From positions 372,001-436,000 of the forward strand of contig JBEWZL010000179.1 in the NCBI GenBank assembly GCA_045837725.1: DNA of 64,000 bases, in the 5' to 3' direction. The stretch is from Vermamoeba vermiformis (taxonomy: Eukaryota > Tubulinea > Echinamoebida). Position numbers and translations under genes: made by a program. The notes below the pieces were generated by a model that saw only the letters and a program-made list of their open reading frames with translations, was not told the origin of the DNA and did no database searches. Below, one piece after another: positions 11,701 through 22,872 of this stretch (positions within the stretch are counted from its first letter, which is position 1; the number at the start of each line of letters is the position of its first letter).

Positions 11701-12249
11701 AATCCAAGGTAGGCCCCTAGTACATTGTATATATATAAACAAGGCACTAATATTGATGTTATTAGCTGTTGCGCCTGATGCCTCGAACTACGGCAGTTTG
11801 GTGTTTTTGAGCGGTTCTAAAGTCATTGTTGGTGTCATTGACGATCAAGGACGAACAGACTACAAGTTGGTACGTTATCTACGTTACAACTAATCTATCG
11901 ATTTGACTAACGGGCCAATATAGGAGGAGTTTGAGATGAAGACTGAGCTCAACAGCGGATTCATCGACGCATTCGGCAAGTGGATCGAGGTAAGAACTGG
12001 CACAACTAATCAATGCACGTGAACTGTAATATTAATATTATTACACGTTAGGCTAATCCCGTCTGGTTCGCCGTTATTATTGTCGGTGCAGTTGGTGTGA
12101 TCGGCTGCGTGATCTTCTGCATCTGCCGCTGCTGCAAGAAGAAGAAGAAAGGCAAACCCAAGCGCGGTCAATACCACGAGAAGGGAGGCAACATTGATCA
12201 CTATTACAACGAGGATTATGTTCGTGCTCAAGCCGCATCTCGTGCTTAA
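8707..12249 (+). CDS. Leishmanolysin-like (M8) metalloprotease, membrane-anchored
   Basis: Eleven exons: 8707-9148, 9533-9671, 9727-10027, 10167-10364, 10668-10834, 11073-11388, 11449-11563, 11622-11708, 11766-11869, 11924-11989 and 12052-12249, about 710 residues. A signal peptide (residues 1-18) is followed by HHCIHDE, a pro-region Cys like the M8 cysteine switch. The catalytic zinc motif HEITH is at residues 226-230, and the distant third His is in GSHWEKR (about 309). Cys-rich segments follow, then an IPT/TIG-like stretch (SIDPTSGGPGINVTIKG). One membrane helix lies near 650-671, with a CCKKKKK stop-transfer and a short His/Tyr tail. So it is a type I cell-surface protease, not GPI-anchored like Leishmania GP63. 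The intron at 9149-9532 (384 nt) is the longest in the gene. Confidence 0.92.
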
Positions 12250-12644
12250 AGTGCGCGGATCCAACCGTCCAAAATCATGTAATATTTTAACTTGTGCCCG
12301 ATTAGCTTGATTATTAATTAATCTAGCTATATTGTTGTACATTGTAGTCGATGTTATTATTATGATAGTATCATTGTGAACTTGTATTATTAATAAATTT
12401 CTATCAACAACTTTTGAGCGAGTCAGAATCTTGTCCCGTCAATCTTTCTTTGCTAATGACGCGCACCAAGCATATTAATTTACCTTTTAGAAGCATGGTG
12501 ATTTTCATTCTTCGCAATGAAGAATTGACCAAAAAAGTTGGAAATTTCGGATGCAGAATTCAATTCTTCACCCCTCCATAAATTCAGTTCTTGGTTCAAT
12601 TTCATTAATTATATACTAACGAACAACACAAACACAACTCACTA
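12250..12644. other. Spacer, about 395 bp
   Basis: AT-rich 3' region of the protease gene and 5' region of the next gene. No gene or repeat was recognised. Confidence 0.6.
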
Positions 12645-13253
12645 ATGGCCAGTGATCAAACTCAACTCCAGCAAGTCGTGATCGAGAATAGCGAGGCGAA
12701 CACGTGGAGCGACTCGAAGAAAGAGTGGGATCTAGTGACCATTTTCAGCGAAAACAGTCATTGTATTTGCAATCACTTCATCGTAGACAATTGCGAGATT
12801 AAGAATCGACTCAACGGCAACACTTTGATCGTGGGCAACGTCTGCATCAACCACTTCGGAGAGGAGCACTTGAAAGTCGACAAAAACTGCTTCGAACAAT
12901 TGAAGAAGATAAAAGAAGACCCCACGAAGCTTGCTGGGAGGGAGCTTCTGCAGTTTGCTCGGAAGAACCAAATCTGGGATGATCGCGTGGACACTCTCTA
13001 TCAAAACATAGTCTGGCCTGCCGGTGTAGGGCGCAACAATCGAAACAAGCGCAGGGCCCTATCTCTTGCCCAATTGGAGGTGTTACAGAGCTTAAACCGC
13101 TTGCTCGTCCTTGGATGTTCGAAAGAACGGCCTCAATGTCCTGTTCATCATTGCAAAATGCGCCCAAAGCAAAGTCGGAAGACAAAAAAGCTCTTTTGGG
13201 GGTGCCCTAAGTACGGTACTGAACAGTGCAAGCACACTCAACCGGCGGTTTAG
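12645..13253 (+). CDS. Intronless Cys-rich protein with C-terminal GRF/topoisomerase-type zinc ribbon
   Basis: A single 202-residue open frame without introns, unusual in this window. The N-terminal half carries WDLVTIFSENSHCICNHFI, then NRLNGNTLIVGNVCINHF, a CxC...C pattern. From memory, this module occurs in hypothetical proteins of large DNA viruses of protists and in scattered bacteria and eukaryotes. The C-terminus (about residues 165-198) has CPVHHCKM, FWGCPKY and a final Cys, the spacing of the small zinc ribbons of topoisomerase I C-termini and GRF fingers that bind single-stranded nucleic acid. A role in DNA or RNA handling is inference. Lack of introns allows horizontal acquisition or retroposition. 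No poly-A scar was seen. Confidence 0.6.
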   Translation: MASDQTQLQQVVIENSEANTWSDSKKEWDLVTIFSENSHCICNHFIVDNCEIKNRLNGNTLIVGNVCINHFGEEHLKVDKNCFEQLKKIKEDPTKLAGRELLQFARKNQIWDDRVDTLYQNIVWPAGVGRNNRNKRRALSLAQLEVLQSLNRLLVLGCSKERPQCPVHHCKMRPKQSRKTKKLFWGCPKYGTEQCKHTQPAV

Positions 13254-13474
13254 TTTGTAACGCCTCATCTGACAAAAAAAAGCGTTCCAGTTCTTTGTAC
13301 AATGCTCCATATAAATAAATCAATTCGTACTAGATAATGAACACAATTCTTGGTTACCATCTTACTGACGTCTCGCTCTGAGTGAAGTGCAACTGCAGCT
13401 CGCGCGACCGGTGCACAAAGATCCCTTTCTAAACTTTTGTAAGCAATCACGTAAGAAAAGAGAGAAATACCACA

Positions 13475-15289
13475 ATGGGTAATTCTGTAAGTAGACAGTG
13501 GCTCTATATTTCGTTCTACTGGTCAGATCGAGTGCAGAATTGGATAGTTTTTTAATTAATAATTTTCAATAGGAAAATTCAGGCTCTTCGCCTTCAGAAT
13601 ACGATGAAGAATGTGATATACTACCTATAGAAATTATTCAGCATATTTTCAGCTTCCTGCCAGCGCCAAATATAATTCAGCTAAGTAAGTTTTCAGTTCA
13701 TATTAACCCTGCATATTAAATGATATCAACACATAACTATTTATAGCGGGTATTTCACGTCGGTGGAGGCGTGCGGTGCTAGATCTGCAGGGATTGTTCC
13801 TGATCATCTCCGCAATGCCACAATTTCAACAGAAATACAACAAGCTCGACAAATTTATTAAATTTATGAAGACGCACGAGACTGGACGAAGATTATTAGC
13901 TCTATTTATGAGCCGATTTAAATTCGAGTTGACTGACTCGAAATTGACTGCTTTGACCAAGATCCCGAACCTTAGCGTCGAATATTTGGACTTATCTGAG
14001 TGCTATCAGGTATGATTATACGTTAATAATACTGCTATATTATCCACGAATGATTATTTGGCGATTTAAGAATTACCAGATTCGGATCTGACAAATTTTT
14101 TAGCTCACATCGTTTTCATTGGACAAAGTAGCAGCACGAATGACCAATTTGAAAGTATTAGTAATTAGTAGATCTAATCACGTGGGCCATGGACTGGCAG
14201 GTCACTCACATCCGCCAAAAATAGAACATTTTGCTTGTTTCTCGCGCATGACCTCGTTATTTGCATTGAAATTATTAGATTGCGTCTATTTGAATGCACA
14301 AGGCTTCGAGCACTTATTGAAGATGACGCAGTTAATATCACTAAGCTTATCGCATTGTCGCTACTTGCCAAACGACTCTTTGCAAAGAATTGGATCTGCA
14401 TTTCCTAATTTGGAAATTTTCAGCTTCTCGATGCTGCCAAACTTCGAATATACGATGGAATTTCTTACACGATTAACTAATTTGGTAATATCAAGCTCCT
14501 AAGCAATACCATAATTTTTTCTAACGTTGCGTGTGTAGCGAAGTTTGACATGTTCTCACGTGTCACTTGACATCTTTCAAGGTCTGTCAAAGTTGAGCAA
14601 TTTGCAGGTGTGTAGAATAATGTATTATAATATGTATCTTATTAATCTGATTAGTGCTTGCATTTGTACGCCCCTGCCAACTCAGCGATACTCACCGCTG
14701 ACTGTGAAACTTTCGCAAAGCTTACGCACCTCGAGTTATTCAGTTATGAAGTATACAAAGTACGTCATATATATATAATATTATGGTAATACTATTTATT
14801 GATTCGCGTTGTTGTAGCAAGAAAACATTGCGTACAATCCCGAGATCAAATTGTTAGAACACGTCAGCGTGCTAACCAACCTGAAATTTCTGCAAATACC
14901 AAAAGTATACTCGAGTGATATTGAACAGTGAGTATATTACATTTACTTATATACCAGACTAGTATTGACTTGCTCGATGTAGGCTGACTTCGTTAGTGCA
15001 ATTGCAGTACCTCAATATCTCAGGGCCAATAATCCACAAAGAATTGACAGCGTTACAAAAGCTAACTAATCTCAGAGCGGTAGAAATTCCTGGAAGAAAT
15101 GTACGCAAAGATTTGCAGCCGCTATTTGACGCTGTGCCGAGCTTGATGTGCATTGCCGACGAGAAGAGAGAAAACGCAAGACGAGAGAATTTAACAAGTA
15201 CTTATAGTGCCATTAGAGATGCGATTTATATGGAGCATTATTGGCGACCTGAACGGACACGGCTGTTGAAGGGCAAAAAATTGAAGTAG
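13475..15289 (+). CDS. F-box protein with leucine-rich repeats
   Basis: Eight coding exons: 13475-13486, 13573-13684, 13747-14009, 14104-14484, 14539-14611, 14686-14759, 14818-14927 and 14983-15289, 443 residues. The first coding exon is only 12 nt (MGNS). MGNS begins with Met-Gly, so N-myristoylation is possible but unproven. The F-box (CDILPIEIIQHIFSFLP...ISRRWRRAV) lies near residues 17-55. After it come irregular repeats such as NLSVEYLDLSECYQLT, MTSLFALKLLDCVYL and LISLSLSHCRYLP, the LRR type of FBXL proteins. It would act as the substrate receptor of an SCF ubiquitin ligase. The exon 5/6 junction was chosen to keep the LRR frame open (VSILTADCE). The stop lies 25 bp from the stop of the convergent neighbour. 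Confidence 0.85.
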
Positions 15290-15314
15290 ATCCACTTCAC
15301 ACGAACGTCACTTT

Positions 15315-16962
15315 TTACAACAGCAGTACAACTAGCAAAATACAAACCAACGAAGAAAATATTGAAAGAGAACAAGACTGGCTGCTTTTTGTCATTGGTG
15401 GCATAGTGCTACTCAAGGGAGTATTTGGAGCTTGAGGCGTGCTTGTCAAAGTTGGTGCTGCAGAAGGGGTGTTGATCAAACTGCCGTTCCGAAGCATTGC
15501 TAGAGAATCAAAGACAGAGTTCAGCGATAGCTTTGCAACGGCGCTTTCAGTCATTAGTCCCAGCGTGCCTACCGACAGCGTACGTTAGTCATGATCTCTT
15601 AAAAGTGTCATGCAAAGATCTTACACAAAAACTCGGCAAACTCTGGTGTGTTGATGCCGTACTGCTGGGAGAAAAGATCACACTGTTCATTTGACCAATC
15701 ATTGAGCTGCACGATAGAAAAGCCCTTGCCTTGGGGTTCATTGGCCATTACTCGGAAAAAACTCTCAAAAAACAAGGCTTGTTTGGCTTGCGATGTGTTC
15801 AAGGTGCTGTTGGCAGAGTAGCCTACAAACCACATAAGTATTATTTTGTGACAAAAGGACGCACCTGAAGGGTAACCTATTTCAGTGAACAAGAAAAGCT
15901 TGTCGCCTAATGCAGATTTCATGACATCAAAAGCCGATCTGACAACATTCTCCGTGTGATCAGTGCCATAATCAGGTGGATAATAAGAGATCATGGCTAC
16001 ATCTGACAGGTCTACAAAGTCCTTCACAAACGCATACGTGGGGTTCTACGGCACAAAACAAGTCAGCGATCATTTCCTAAAAAGGAAATAATATCAATTT
16101 GTTATTACCTTTTCGTGGTAGCGCAACAGCCCTTCGTAAGTGATAACCACTCCAACAGCTATATTTGCATTATATTTTGTTTGAATATAGTCTTTTGCTG
16201 TCTTAACGAACTCCGCAAACGGTTTCTAAAGCAAGATCAGAATCAGACATTTAGCTGGATCCGCTACGTTACCTGCTGCTTCGGATTGCTTGCTAGATAA
16301 ACATCAATTTCGTTGCCTACAGCAATTGAAAATCCGCCAGCGGTAAGAAAAGGAAGAATAATGCGATCAATAGTCGTCTTAAAGGATTCAAAAATCGATG
16401 AATCGTTAAATAGCAAGCCATCGAGTAAAAGATTCTTATTTCCTGCTTGCACAAATTGACTCGGTAATTGGAGTTGCGTTGTATCGATTGTTTTTAGCAC
16501 CGTTACTGGCGGCTAAAAAAAAAATAGAATTAGATGCCAGCTCTGAACGGAGTAAAATACCACGCTATTTGTTGGATTAAAATTAATATAACTAGCTGTA
16601 CCATACCAGCTGTGCGTTCTTCAGAATGTCTAATAGAACTGATGCGTTGACTGTTCCATCATCAATTTGACTCCAAGGTAAAGATAATGAATAAATATTA
16701 GCCCCCGAAGTACTGAATTTGTTAAATTGTTCTTGGAATATTGCATTGGCCGTAGCGTCGCTGGATGAAGCGTAAACAATCCCTAAAAATGGCGCTTGAA
16801 CTTGCATGAGCGGAAGAGCCTGATAAATTAGTATTAACGTTAGTTTTATGTTATTATAAAATATTAATTCAATTCAGTTCAGTTAAAGCGAACCTTCGGA
16901 TCTGCGTCCGTTCTGAGCACTAACGTGCCTAGTAGAGCCAATAACACCAATGAGATATTCAT
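15315..16962 (-). CDS. GPI-anchored glycoside hydrolase-like protein (clan GH-A TIM barrel)
   Basis: Seven exons on the minus strand: 16962-16894, 16819-16607, 16512-16273, 16225-16109, 16045-15865, 15822-15625 and 15568-15315, 423 residues. An N-terminal signal peptide and a C-terminal Ser/Thr/Pro-rich linker followed by a hydrophobic tail ending in leucines indicate GPI attachment. Clan GH-A features are the acid/base pair in VGNEIDVY (Glu 162) and the nucleophile strand FLFTEIGYPSG (Glu 268). The second resembles the SETGWPS motif of GH17 beta-1,3-glucanases, but overall similarity to a named family was not certain. A role in remodelling surface or wall glucans is inference. The intron 16606-16513 contains a possible 4-nt micro-exon that I did not use. 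Confidence 0.75.
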
Positions 16963-17133
16963 GAACAAATTAACAACTTATTATTAAATATCGACCGTGT
17001 TCTTGCCTCGAGACAAAGCAATAAAATTTTAAGTGACTTTTTGTCGCCTTCAAAGCACGACATTAAATCTGGTCAATGCACTGTTAGCCTAGAGCCTGTA
17101 TTATTCGAATGAGGTTTATTAATATTAACAGAT

Positions 17134-19403
17134 TTAGTGTCGCCATATTTTCAAAATTCTGTCTTTCGAGCCAGATGCCACTCGTTGACCGTCAGGACTC
17201 CAATCTACCGTGTAAATCTAACAAAATTGTTAATACAAATACATTATATTATTATGACCAATAGAACAGCTTTAGACTCGGTTCTACGGATCCGATCTAC
17301 ATCCACTTACCTCATCCGCGTGGCCCGGCAATTGATTAATAACTTTTTGTTGTTTAACGCTCCACACTTTCAAAGTCGAGTCTTTTGAGCCACTAGCAAT
17401 CAAGCGTGAATCACTGGACCAGGTGACTTGATACACTTCTCCAATGTGTCCTCTGAAGGTGCCCAAATACCTAATGAAAATATCCTGTTAATACACAAAA
17501 AGCATATATATATAATTAGTACTGTTTTGTCTTACTTTCCGCTCGAGTTCCACAACTTCAAATTTTTATCGAATGAAGCGGATGCGATCAGAGTACCGTC
17601 CGGTGAGAATTGAGCGACGTTAATAGGCTTGCCGTGACCAGTCATGCGCAACAAAGGCTGCTTCTTCTCCGCAGGTTCCCACAAATACATCGTAAAGTCA
17701 TCAGATCCAGACACTAATTTTTCAGGACCTTTGCCTTTGACTTGTTCCCATCGCTCTTGTGCTTTCTTTTGAGCTAATACACAATGTCAGTTATTTGACA
17801 CGTGTCAACGAGTGTTGCAAATCATCGCGCGTACCTTCAGCAGGATCATCGTATCGTTTGCCAGTGTGATCGAAGGCACCTGTTCGCAGCACATAATCTG
17901 TGTTCAATGACAACGTGTTGACCCAATGTGCATGGCCTAAATACGACGTCACGAGAGTTAATAATGACGTAATTATTTCCTTTTTTGGCAATTACTAACC
18001 TGTCAGAGTTCGCACCAACTTGCCGTCCTTGTCAGACCAAACTTTAATGGTTCTGTCTTGACTCGCTGTGTAAATCAATCCTTCACCTCCCCATCTGACA
18101 ACACATTAGTACTAATATATTAATATACTATTATGTTAGCTTACTTGACTTGTGTAATAGATGCGGAGTGTCCGCCGAGAGTGAACAAACAAGTTTTCTT
18201 AGTCACGTCCCATACTTTAGCTGTACCGTCCTTTGACGCTGAAACCATTCTTACGCAAGTAGGGTTCCTATAATTAACCATTATTAATGCATTGTTTCAA
18301 TTAACAAATGTTTCTCGTGAAAAAATCGTTGTGAGAGTGCGTGTTTGCACGTCATTAACATTGCATAATTTTATGTAGTATTATTATCATTGCTATATAT
18401 AGTATGAAGGTGCCGAGTATAGTATACTATTCTATATTTACCTATGAACGGGCTCCCAATCGAGACTAGTAATATAGTTCTTGTGGCCGCGAAGTTCAGT
18501 GAAGAGTTCACCAGTTTCGCCTTCCCAAATACAAATCACTCTGTCCATACCTCCTGACGCTAATTTGCTGCAATCAGGGGCCCACTTCACGCACAACACC
18601 CAGTTTGTGTGATGTTTGCATTCCTAAATGAAATTATGGCGTGATTAGATCGAGCCACGCTAAGAGCTAAAATGGTATTAAATAATGAATTACCTTATAA
18701 GGAGTTTCAGTATCGGTGTCCCAAAGTCTAATTGTGGTGTCTCCTGAGCCCGATGCAAGTTTGCTGCCATCAGGACTGAAATTAACTGACAAGATCGCTT
18801 CAGTGTGGCCTAATGGTATTGAAATGAATATTAAAAATTATGTCGCTTAAGGAAAATATTAAAAATAATTATTTGAATCATTTTAAATGATTCGATTTTT
18901 GATCGCGATCCAAGCAAGAAAAAATACACGTAATAATTTTAATAATTAAGATTCGTACCAGGCAATGAACTCGTGCATCTAGTGACAGCTCTGACTCTAA
19001 ATATAGCTTGTGGTTGATAAACGACTTTCAAAACGTCTTCCTCATCTTGTTTGCCGAGGGCTTGAAGAGTTTGATGTAAGTTTGCAACAATTTCTTCTTC
19101 ATGAACGAAGAATGAATATGGTAGTTCTTCTTCCTATAATATTAATTATTAATTTTAAATATTATTTGGTTGGATTTGAAATTCGCATCGCGATCGGATT
19201 TGATCTTTGACGCTTTATATGATCGTCGCTATAATTGTCGTAATTAAATTACGTACATTTTTAAGAATATGCTCGTTTAATAAGGTGTGGAGTTGTTCGA
19301 CTGATATATCCAGCGGGATGGCCATTTGAGGACCTGTAGCCTCGCCATCTGTAGTATAAAATCGAGCAATAATAGTTTTATCTTGAACGTCAGAGTCTGC
19401 CAT
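17134..19403 (-). CDS. NLE1: Notchless homologue, ribosome-assembly WD40 protein
   Basis: Ten exons on the minus strand: 19403-19257, 19133-18959, 18809-18694, 18623-18442, 18267-18145, 18094-18000, 17936-17835, 17773-17536, 17470-17311 and 17217-17134, 473 residues. The N-terminal NLE ubiquitin-like domain ([20 protein letters not shown]) ends with [10 protein letters not shown]. Eight WD repeats follow, with [29 protein letters not shown] and [15 protein letters not shown]. The insert before repeat 6 ([16 protein letters not shown]) is diagnostic of NLE1/Rsa4. The protein docks on pre-60S ribosomes and is pulled by the AAA ATPase Rea1/Midasin through the conserved Glu of the NLE domain. It shares a 184-bp divergent promoter region with the apyrase gene. 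Confidence 0.95.
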
Positions 19404-19587
19404 GGTGTTCTATGTATAAAACGTATTTGACAATAAAAATCAGTTCGAGATCGAAGACGAATTTTCACCAGCCAAAAAAAACACGTTCACACAGTATTGG
19501 TGACGTGGTGGAATTACTAATCATTTTAGTATTGAAGATACGACGTTCAAGAGCACAAACGAGCCCAAATAATCTCATTTATTTGAG

Positions 19588-20922
19588 ATGTTTAAATCGT
19601 TGTTCTTGATCTGCGTGATCTTGGCCGTAGCTATTTACATTCCAAGGTTTTTAGCCTACGAAAATACGATAAAAAATAGCAGGACGCTATGGAATATTGT
19701 AATGGTCTCAGATATGGACAAGAAGTCGAAAGAACCTGAAAAAGGGCACTGGTTTAGCCACATCCAGGTACGTTTTTTTTATACGCCCTTTTTTCAATTT
19801 AATTTACTGAATAATAAAATATGGCATCAATATAATATTATATTATATTATTTTTAGCTCGGATCTCTCAACCGCCATCCAAACGGATCTTTCACGCTCT
19901 CTTTAACGAGCCAAATGAACATTACATCGTTACATTCATTTAAAGGCCGTTCTATGGAGCTCAGTGATATTATTTATTGGAACAACAAGCTCTATGCTGT
20001 TTGTGATTCGACGGGATTGGTAATTAATTTTAAATATTTTGAAACGGATCTGTCCGTGCTGATTTTATCTTTACTTAGGTTTACGAAATAGATATTAATA
20101 GGAAAAAGGCATATCCTAGACACGTATTAGTAGATGGAGACGATTATCAAGACAAAATGTTCAAAGTAAGATCCGATCAGCTGGGTACATCCGATCTAAT
20201 TTCAATTGCAGGCCGAATGGATGACTATTAAGGACAATAAGCTTGTTTTAGGCTCAATAGGCAAAGAATGGATCGCTCCTAGTGGTGTAAGATCTCAGCT
20301 TTGCGAAAAAAAATTCGGATCGGATCCTTACCACGATCTTTTCTAAATTAGGAAAACATCCACAGCAACGCAGAATTTATCAAAGTTATTTCACCTGAAG
20401 GGTCCGTTCAAAGCGTAAATTGGACCAATAATTACTACGCGCTAAGACGCGTTGCCGGTGCAGAGTTTCCTGGCTACTTGATCCACGAAGGAGCCGCTTG
20501 GAACCAAGGTATATTACTCGGAGTAGTTTATATTATTATCGTTGATATAAGAGAATCATAAATCTAACGTTGAAATCGATGCAGATCAGAAGTCTTGGTA
20601 CTTTTTGCCGCGCAAGAGAAGTTTGATTCCTTACACCGAGAAAGACGATGAAAAACAAAGCACGAATATTCTACTAATAGCTAATGAAGATTTTTCGAAT
20701 ATTGAAATGACGACTATTGGAGAGCTGGATGTACTTTACGGATTCACTTCGCTGAAATTCATTCCAGGAACTGATTTGATGATTGCTACTCGCGTTAAAG
20801 AATTCGAGGATCAAATAGAGAGCTATGTAGGAGTATTTGACCGACAAGGCAAGTTCTATTCAGAGCCGCAGTGGATCAAGATCTCAAGTCAGTACAAATA
20901 CGAAGGAATTGAAGTTATGTAA
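19588..20922 (+). CDS. CANT1: Calcium-activated nucleotidase (apyrase)
   Basis: Six exons: 19588-19767, 19858-20019, 20079-20165, 20212-20286, 20352-20508 and 20585-20922, 332 residues. An uncleaved signal-anchor is at residues 4-22. The five-bladed propeller follows, with family motifs GRSMELSDIIYWNNKLY, DSTGLVYEI, DGD, KAEWMTIKDNKLVLGSIGKEW, GYLIHEGAAWNQ, and the ending YKYEGIEVM. Human CANT1 hydrolyses UDP and GDP in the Golgi lumen and supports glycosylation; related insect apyrases are secreted. The signal-anchor here favours a Golgi/ER-resident type II protein. Confidence 0.93.
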
Positions 20923-21607
20923 CCCTAATATGTATAATATTGTTAATAATGAATAGCGTTGCTACGTACTCAGCAATTCGCTCTTTTGTTTGAAATTCAT
21001 TCAATTACCTACTACTTGGCCGATGATTGGCTAATTTGACTGCGTTGCCTAATTCTGTAAAGTTATTACATAGCATCACACGAACCCTCCTATTGGTGAA
21101 ATGATTTTGGCGCATCAAGTTTCAAATGAATTCGTGTGCATTGCAGTACGCGTTCATAATACGCAGCAGAAGAAAATGTACCGTAATACGTAAATTCACT
21201 AAGAATATAAGTCTTATTTTTAAGTTTTAATTCTATCTATCTGTATGCTCGCCAGTCAACGCCGCGTCGCACTCTACGCGTGGAGCAACAAGATTGTGCC
21301 GCGTGCAGGTGCACAATGAAGATAAACTGCTTCTTGGTAGGGGCATTTACTATGTATCCATTTTTGCACACGAACAAGTGTAATATCCATTCTTCCCTGT
21401 CATACTATAAGTAATGTCCCATGCGACTGTAGTGCTGAGCGGTGATGGCCGAGATACGTTGTGTTTCGTACTTAAAAAGGATCCGTTGGACTTTGAAACA
21501 ATGCACTTGGGACGAGTACTTTTCGAAGCCAGTGTCAATTAATATATTATAGCTGCCGTACCCTCGGTTGAAGTATTATTAATACGAGGCTCTCGACTGA
21601 CACTTCA
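20923..21607. other. Convergent spacer, about 685 bp
   Basis: It lies between the apyrase and the F-box gene stop codons. Short open frames exist (for example minus strand 21538-21350), but none has recognisable similarity or splice context. Nothing else was seen. Confidence 0.55.
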
Positions 21608-22532
21608 CTACTGCCATTCAACGCCCACGGATAAAGCAGCGTCCCATACAATGCCCTTTGTATCAGCATTGCCTGTATTAATAATTAGCGAAAATTAATT
21701 CCTAGAATAATAATAATATATAATATCCTCATTTTTACACGCACCTGGTGCACGTTTCCACATCAAGTTGAGCCAGCCTTTACGTTCACCATCGAATGGT
21801 ACTTCAGCTTCAATAGACGCCTTAAAAGTATTAGGGACACCAAACTTGGATGTTTTAACGCGTGGTGCAGTGCGTATTGTCACTGGACAATTGTGCAGTC
21901 GGAAAAATCGGATGTAGTCGTTGTATGAATTTGTCTCGTCGAATCCGATTTTCTTCCACTCGCTAACAATAAATTGCATATTATTAAATAATTAAGTACT
22001 GATTAATATTAACTTAGTGGTGACGGAGTACTTACTCTGGAGTTTTGAAGATGCGCGCTATAATGGGCTTGGTATCGTTGCCACGAAGCAGGAAAGCACC
22101 ACCATTAGCGCGTGCATCGACTTCAATATTCAAGTCTTCATCACAATACTGATACGTGTTATAAATAGCGCAAGATTCAGCCCAAGTGTGTTTTCCAAGG
22201 TAAAATCCGTTTTGTAAAGGAAACAAAATCAACGGCTCTGCATTGAAACGTCAGATATATTAATAATAATTTAGAATCAATATTTATCGCTTACTGATAA
22301 AGCCTAGCCGTTTCCATGAGGTGGTGTCAGTTTTTAAAAATTGAATTTCTTCGTTTGAATATTTCTCGAGGCACTTTTGCTTCCAAATATCACCATTATC
22401 ATCACTAATATTTTTAAATAATTTAGACACCCTTGGAATTGATATAGCGAGTGTTGAGTCTTCACAAAACGAAAGGATGAGCTTATACAACTCTATTGGG
22501 AGCTCTACTTCTTGTTTTGCATTGCTTTCCAT
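21608..22532 (-). CDS. F-box protein with unrecognised C-terminal domain
   Basis: Four exons on the minus strand: 22532-22295, 22237-22036, 21962-21745 and 21672-21608, 240 residues. The F-box is near the N-terminus (VELPIELYKLILSFCE...IPRVSKLFKNISDD, then W and K-rich CLEKYSNEE). After residue 80 the protein is a single all-beta-looking domain with Trp/Phe-rich segments (YLGKHTWAESCAIYNTY, RGNDTKPIIARIF, GWLNLMWKRAPG, GIVWDAALSVGVEW), comparable in size with F-box-associated substrate-binding domains. I do not recognise the family. An upstream in-frame ATG at 22625 would add 31 residues that are not F-box-like. It presumably recruits a substrate to an SCF ligase. Confidence 0.75.
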
Positions 22533-22872
22533 TACACTATAGTAAGTAATATTAAAAATAAACCGTGTTCTCGTCGAGACGTGTAAAAAAATTTTAAACC
22601 CAGAAACAGCTCGAAAGTCAAGCAATGTCCTTCCAAACGGTAATTGCTAAATACTATATTGATATATGATTCAGTTTTTGTTAGCGGTTTGGATTGAAAA
22701 CATTTCCACCTTAATTTGTTTGTTTTTTTTTTTTTTTGATTTTCAGCGTTAAATCGCGCTATTTATTAAACTTTTAACAAAATGGACATAAATTACTTTT
22801 GCAACTGTCGGTTCACTACAAATAATAACAAAATGTTAGATATTGACTGATTGGTACTTTAAGCCTCTAACA
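22533..22872. other. Spacer, about 340 bp, with a T-rich tract
   Basis: Contains an unbroken T tract around 22720-22738 followed by TTTTCAGCG. No gene was recognised. It covers the 5' flank of the F-box gene and the 3' end of the ABC transporter gene. Confidence 0.55.

Noticed and set aside
16513-16606. A 4-nt micro-exon (CGTG) within a GH-gene intron
   Set aside because: Removing the whole interval as one intron keeps phase; a 4-nt exon is not needed and would shift the frame.
21350-21538. A minus-strand 62-codon frame downstream of the F-box gene
   Set aside because: No domain, no splice link to the F-box gene (which ends at a clear TAG at 21608), and no start context.
22720-22738. The T tract as a poly-A scar of a retroposed copy
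   Set aside because: No intronless duplicate of a neighbouring gene and no target duplication flanks it. Short T tracts are common in these spacers.
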